Assembly: GCA_031264545.1 (NCBI GenBank)
Contig: JAISDV010000083.1
Location: 1 to 17,570, forward strand
DNA: 17,570 bases
Direction of reading: 5' to 3'
DNA from: Oscillospiraceae bacterium
GTDB lineage: Bacteria > Bacillota > Clostridia > Oscillospirales > Oscillospiraceae
Shown: positions 14,710 to 17,570 of the stretch, piece after piece
Layout: every line of letters begins with the position of its first letter
Numbering within the stretch: the stretch's first letter is position 1
Made by a program: the position numbers and the translations under genes
Notes under the pieces: generated by a model
The model's database searches: none
Seen by the model: only the letters and a program-made list of their open reading frames with translations
Told to the model about the DNA's origin: nothing

Positions 14710-15330
14710 ATGACAAAAAAAGACAGCCTCTACTTCAGCAATTTTATCGAGAGCGCCGAGGTCTCCTGTGAGGCCGCTTACGCGCTCAGAAAGATACTCT
14801 GCGATTTCAGCGTTGACACGCTGCCGGAAAACAAGGCCCTGCTGCATGAGATCGAGCACAAGGGCGACAATAAAAGGCACGAGATGACAAACGTCCTCGT
14901 CCGTGCTTTCATTACGCCGATCGAGCGGGAGGACATGCTCAAGCTGAGCCAGTATATCGACGATGTGACCGACTGTATCGAGGATATCCTGATCCGGATA
15001 TACATCAACAACGTCACGGGTATCCGCGAGGACAGCCTGGAATTTATCGATATCGTCATAAAATGCTGTGAGGCGATGAAGGAGATGCTCGAGGAATTCC
15101 CGAATTTCAAAAAATCCAAGAAGCTCGGGGAGCTGATCATCGAGATCAACCGGTTAGAGGAGCTGGGCGACGACATGTACGTCAAGTGCATGCGGACGCT
15201 CCATACCACCTCGACCGATCCGCTCGAAATCATCGCCTGGCGCGAGATATACGAGTTTATGGAGCGGTGCTGCGATACCTGTGAAAACGTTGCGGACATT
15301 ATCGAGAGTATTGTCATAGGCAATACCTGA
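14710..15330 (+). CDS. DUF47/PhoU-like protein (PiT partner)
   Basis: The product is 206 residues, almost entirely helical and rich in Asp and Glu. It has the E/D-rich motifs of PhoU-like DUF47 proteins: HEIEHKGDNKRHEM (about 46-59), YIDDVTDCIEDI (82-93) and a second-half RLEELGDDMY (about 148-157). DUF47 proteins are cytoplasmic, bind metal through such motifs and are thought to gate or regulate the PiT transporter encoded next to them. AGGAAGG precedes the ATG. The stop lies 17 bases before ppa. No DNA-binding or catalytic domain is present. Confidence 0.88.
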   Translation: MTKKDSLYFSNFIESAEVSCEAAYALRKILCDFSVDTLPENKALLHEIEHKGDNKRHEMTNVLVRAFITPIEREDMLKLSQYIDDVTDCIEDILIRIYINNVTGIREDSLEFIDIVIKCCEAMKEMLEEFPNFKKSKKLGELIIEINRLEELGDDMYVKCMRTLHTTSTDPLEIIAWREIYEFMERCCDTCENVADIIESIVIGNT

Positions 15331-15347
15331 TCGGAGAGGCAGACAGA

Positions 15348-15887
15348 ATGAGTAATATCTGGCATAATATCAGTCCCGGCAGAATTACGCCCGAGGATTT
15401 TATAGCGGTTATCGAGATCGGCAAGGGCAGCAAAAAGAAATATGAGCTGGACAAGGAAACCGGCTTTCTGATATTGGACCGCGTGCTCTATACCTCTACG
15501 CACTATCCTTCAAATTACGGCTTTATTCCCCGGACCTATGCGGACGACGACGACCCGCTGGACGTTCTCGTGTTCTGCAGTGAGGCAATAGACCCGCTGG
15601 CCACAGTCAGGTGCTACCCGATCGGCATGATCACGATGATCGACAACAACAAAAGCGACGAGAAGATTATCGCCATCCCCTTCGCCGACCCTACCTACAA
15701 CGGCTACAAGGATATCGACGATCTGCCGAGGCATATGTTCGACGAGATCAGGCATTTTTTCTCCGTCTATAAAATGCTCGAGGGCAAGTCGACCAGCGTC
15801 GAGGAGGTCAGGCACCGCGGCGAGGCCATTGCCGCGATACGGAAGGCGATCGAGGTTTACCGGACGCAATTCGGCGGCAACGCTTAA
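15348..15887 (+). CDS. ppa: Family I inorganic pyrophosphatase
   Basis: This 179-residue soluble enzyme hydrolyses pyrophosphate to two phosphates with Mg2+. The signature D67-D68-D69-P70-L71-D72 is intact, and the further metal ligands D99 and D104 lie in the DNNKSDEK stretch. The substrate-binding HYPSNYGFIP block is at 52-61. The length is normal for bacterial family I enzymes. GGAGAGG lies just before the ATG. It is third in the pit-DUF47-ppa unit. A family I enzyme is notable because many Firmicutes use the Mn-dependent family II enzyme. Confidence 0.95.
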   Translation: MSNIWHNISPGRITPEDFIAVIEIGKGSKKKYELDKETGFLILDRVLYTSTHYPSNYGFIPRTYADDDDPLDVLVFCSEAIDPLATVRCYPIGMITMIDNNKSDEKIIAIPFADPTYNGYKDIDDLPRHMFDEIRHFFSVYKMLEGKSTSVEEVRHRGEAIAAIRKAIEVYRTQFGGNA

Positions 15888-15922
15888 GCGGGCGCCGTCT
15901 CACACGCGGGGAGGCGCTCCGC
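15888..15922 (+). terminator. Hairpin after ppa (possible terminator)
   Basis: GCGG-GCGCC (15888-15896) pairs with GGCGC-T-CCGC (15913-15922), a 9-base-pair stem with one bulged T, directly after the ppa stop. The loop is 16 bases and no T-run follows, so termination is plausible from position but not certain. Confidence 0.4.
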
Positions 15923-16204
15923 AGAACAGCTTTGGTTATGACCCCGTCCGCTGAGATTGATCATCCCCGAAATTTCTTTTTTATGCGTTTCACAGCGCCG
16001 TACCTTTTTCAGGTACAAACAAAGCGGACATATCGGCGCCCTCCAATTCAAGCAGCTTGATTTTCTTATCAATACCCCCGGCATAGCCCGTCAGGCTCCC
16101 GTTTGAGCCTATAACGCGATGACAGGGGATAATAATGGATATGGGATTGTGCCCAACTGCCCCGCCTACCGCCCGGCCTGACAGGCTTTCCCTGTTCATC
16201 CTCG

Positions 16205-16219
16205 CAGCCATTTTTTTGC
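16205..16219. repeat. 15-base repeat with T7/A7 tract, copy at the ogt frameshift
   Basis: CAGCCATTTTTTTGC occurs here, where the ogt frame breaks, and again at 16355-16369 in the same gene. The copies are exactly 150 bases apart. The other copy codes for A-K-K-W-L in the correct frame. Confidence 0.8.
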
Positions 16220-16354
16220 AATACCGCCATAGGTGATAAGCGCGCCGTAGGGTACTTCACACAGAATTTCCCAAACGCCTTGGCGAAACCCGCTGCCGGC
16301 AGGCGCTAACGGCAATTCGAAAATGCCGGGCTTTTCACCCGCAAAATATCTGTC

Positions 16355-16369
16355 CAGCCATTTTTTTGC
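16355..16369. repeat. 15-base repeat with T7/A7 tract, in-frame copy in ogt
   Basis: This is the same 15 bases as at 16205-16219. Here GCA-AAA-AAA-TGG-CTG is read in frame as A-K-K-W-L and fits the protein family, so this copy is a natural comparison for slippage at the other. Confidence 0.8.
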
Positions 16370-16584
16370 GGTGCCGAAGATCGGCATATCGCTGTTCTCG
16401 GTCATGGCCTCGGGCCCGGTGTCCCCGTGGTATTTCTGCCCCGCGATCCACAGGCCGACGAGCTTGCCGCCGTCACCATGACAGGCAAGCGTGAGCATGC
16501 CAACGGGCGACGCGTATCTTGTCGCATAATACATGTCGGGTCTCCTTCTCTTTCGCAAGCATGAAGGCGCTTCGAAGGTTTACC

Positions 16585-16600
16585 GGCGCACAGCTGCGCC
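16585..16600. other. GC-rich hairpin between the LUD gene and ogt
   Basis: GGCGCA (16585-16590), loop CAGC, and TGCGCC (16595-16600) form a 6-base-pair stem in the 116-base gap. The surrounding bases (16590-16650) are very GC-rich and could form further stems. No T-run is present, so a terminator role for the LUD gene is only possible. Confidence 0.25.
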
Positions 16601-16650
16601 GCGGCCGCTGCGCCTGCGGGCTGCTGCGATCCCGCGGACGGCGAAAACGC

Positions 16651-17250
16651 TCAGCAGCCCAGCGTCTCGTCGATGATAACGACCTCGACCTTTTCCATGC
16701 CGCTCATCTTGTTCCAGAGCACGACGAGCGCCCGGCAGATACGGTCGGCGCTTTTGCAGTCATGGCATTTCAGCTCGCCCTTTGAACAGGGCGTGTTTTT
16801 GTTCAGGCGTCTTGCATTGAGCGGGGAAGCAATGTTCCGCGCCCGCCAGAGCGCCTTGTCATAGTCCTCGGCAATTTTGTTTGTCCCAACAATTATGTAA
16901 ACTTTCTTTTTGCCGAATAGTGTTCCGGAAACCCTGTTTCCGGAGCCGTCTATGTTGACAATTTCGCCGGTCTGCGCAAGAGCGTTTGCACTCGTTATGT
17001 AAACTTCTGCTGCGACCGCCTGCTCGCGCGCGTCCGCGTGATCGTTTCGCCAATGCCAGAACACGCTGTTCCGCCGGCCAAGACGCTCATAGAGACCGAG
17101 GGCTTCAAGCGTCATACTCCCACCGAAACCGATGCGTTCGTCCTGAAGCTGGGTCTCAAGGTAGCCGGCCGCTTCGCCGCCGCTCCGGAAAAAGCGCGTA
17201 TCAAAACCGCGGGCTCTGAGGTTTTTCATCGTGTCTTCAATGCTGATCAT
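16651..17250 (-). CDS. LUD-domain protein (LutC/YkgG-like)
   Basis: This 199-residue protein has the LUD fold of LutB/LutC-type proteins. It begins with helix-rich MISIEDTMKNLRARGF and contains the GFGGSMTLEALGLYE block (41-55) and the ITSANALAQTGEIVNIDGSGNRV stretch (about 85-107), typical of the domain. The C-terminal part has a cysteine array, C155-x6-C162-x2-C165-x6-C172, that could bind an iron-sulphur cluster or zinc, plus a final C199. In lactate oxidation LUD proteins occur with LutA and LutB, but no such partner genes are adjacent, so lactate use cannot be inferred. AGGAGG lies seven bases before the ATG, and a strong promoter and leader hairpin lie upstream. It is probably a single-gene unit. 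Confidence 0.85.
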   Translation of the reverse strand: MISIEDTMKNLRARGFDTRFFRSGGEAAGYLETQLQDERIGFGGSMTLEALGLYERLGRRNSVFWHWRNDHADAREQAVAAEVYITSANALAQTGEIVNIDGSGNRVSGTLFGKKKVYIIVGTNKIAEDYDKALWRARNIASPLNARRLNKNTPCSKGELKCHDCKSADRICRALVVLWNKMSGMEKVEVVIIDETLGC

Positions 17251-17281
17251 TTTAACGCCTCCTGACAGATTCTAAGCGTGC

Positions 17282-17302
17282 GCGCGGCCTTTTCTGCCGC
17301 GC
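17282..17302. other. Leader hairpin of the LUD gene
   Basis: GCGCGGC (17282-17288), loop CTTTTCT, and GCCGCGC (17296-17302) form a perfect 7-base-pair stem between the promoter and the ribosome site of the LUD gene. No T-run follows on the minus strand. It may stabilise or regulate the message. Confidence 0.35.
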
Positions 17303-17323
17303 AGACAAGCTGCTCTCGCTTGA

Positions 17324-17352
17324 ATTATAGCATTCGCGCGTTAAAAACTCAA
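17324..17352 (-). promoter_or_regulatory. Strong promoter of the LUD gene
   Basis: On the minus strand, TTGAGT (17352-17347) and TATAAT (17329-17324) are separated by 17 bases. A TGC before the -10 (17332-17330) adds an extended -10 element. It directly abuts the truncated SDR sequence at 17359. Confidence 0.85.
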
Positions 17353-17358
17353 GGTTGT

Positions 17359-17570
17359 TTAAAGGGCGTGTTCAATATGGCCCGCCTTGTCGGCCCCGTT
17401 ATGATGGAGAACGGAAGCGGGTCGATCATCAACATCTCCTCCGTGGTGGGTGAATACGGGAATATCGGGCAGACCAATTACGCCGCCACTAAAGCGGGCG
17501 TGATCGGCATGACAAAGACGTGGGCGAAGGAGTTTGCCCGCAAGGGCGCGAAGGTGCGGTCAAACGCCAT
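17359..17570 (+). pseudogene. Short-chain dehydrogenase/reductase remnant (FabG-like), 5'-truncated
   Basis: From 17359 the plus strand reads L-K-G-V-F-N-M-A-R, then the SIINISSVVG block with the catalytic serine, then N-Y-A-A-T-K with the catalytic Tyr and Lys, and runs open to the window edge (K-V-R-S-N-A). These are SDR family features from the middle of the protein onward. The upstream bases in this frame (C-G-Q-T-K-L...) do not match the family. The whole N-terminal NAD(P)-binding half (TGxxxGIG, about 100 residues) is missing. The LUD promoter lies at the break point. An ATG at 17377 with AAAGGG upstream could start a short peptide, but it would lack the cofactor site. The 3' end lies outside the window. 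Confidence 0.7.

Larger units (their letters stand above)
15990..16534 (-). pseudogene. ogt: Methylated-DNA-protein-cysteine methyltransferase, frameshifted
   Basis: Two minus-strand frames together make one Ogt/MGMT protein, which transfers alkyl groups from O6-alkylguanine to its own cysteine. The first frame starts at ATG 16534 (AAGGAGA eight bases upstream; MYYATRYASPVG) and carries the winged-helix FRQGVWEIL and ITYGGIAKK blocks. It then runs off into W-L-R-G-stop at 16196. The second frame, from 16211, has AVGGAVGHNPISIIIPCHRVIG with the acceptor cysteine, and the SLTGYAGGIDKKIKLLELEG tail. Adding one A to the A7 tract at 16211-16217 restores I-A-K-K-M-A-A-R-M and a normal 181-residue protein with the cysteine at 138. 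The second frame has no ribosome site of its own. The break may be a mutation, a read error or slippage at a GCA-AAA-AAA site. Confidence 0.85.

Overview
The window looks like chromosomal DNA of a GC-rich member of the Clostridia, probably an Oscillospiraceae/Ruminococcaceae-type anaerobe. This is inferred from the gene families: the ecfA1-ecfA2-ecfT-truA order, a zinc-finger Clp ATPase, DUF5711 next to CvpA, DUF4358 lipoproteins, a bacterial lipoprotein serpin and a LUD-domain protein. Strong AGGAGG-type ribosome binding sites and TTGACA/TATAAT-type promoters fit the same picture. I see no rRNA, tRNA, CRISPR array, insertion sequence or phage gene, and nothing that clearly forms a new defence or mobile system.

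Layout. Positions 1-651 (+) hold the 3' end of a MutS-family ATPase gene, which converges on a long hairpin at 672-710. From 9587 down to 745 everything is on the minus strand. A TTGACC-17-TATAAT promoter (9559-9587) drives an RlmK-like methyltransferase gene, then ecfA1, ecfA2, ecfT (energising module of an ECF vitamin/metal transporter) and truA. After a short gap with an extended -10 promoter (5207-5215) come a membrane-anchored DUF5711 protein, a CvpA-family membrane protein and a ClpE-like unfoldase. From 9717 onward the plus strand carries a membrane-anchored SGNH protein with a DUF4358 lipoprotein (terminator 11159-11189), a lipoprotein serpin (terminator 12584-12618), a DedA-family membrane protein, and a phosphate cluster: PiT transporter, DUF47/PhoU-like regulator and family I inorganic pyrophosphatase. 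The last part is on the minus strand again: an Ogt-type DNA repair methyltransferase broken by a one-base frameshift in an A7 tract, and a LUD-domain protein with its own strong promoter. The right edge holds a 5'-truncated short-chain dehydrogenase remnant on the plus strand.

Functional reading. The tight spacing of pit, the DUF47 gene and ppa suggests that phosphate uptake and pyrophosphate hydrolysis are co-expressed. The ECF module lacks an S component here, so it is probably a shared energiser for S components encoded elsewhere. The surface-exposed set (serpin, DUF4358 lipoprotein, SGNH protein) suggests envelope modification and protection from host or competitor proteases, but this is inference. 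The points most worth checking are the frameshifted ogt with its duplicated 15-base slippery context, the G9 tract at the ecfA2/ecfT overlap, the serpin with its short upstream ORF, and the SDR fragment that abuts the LUD promoter.
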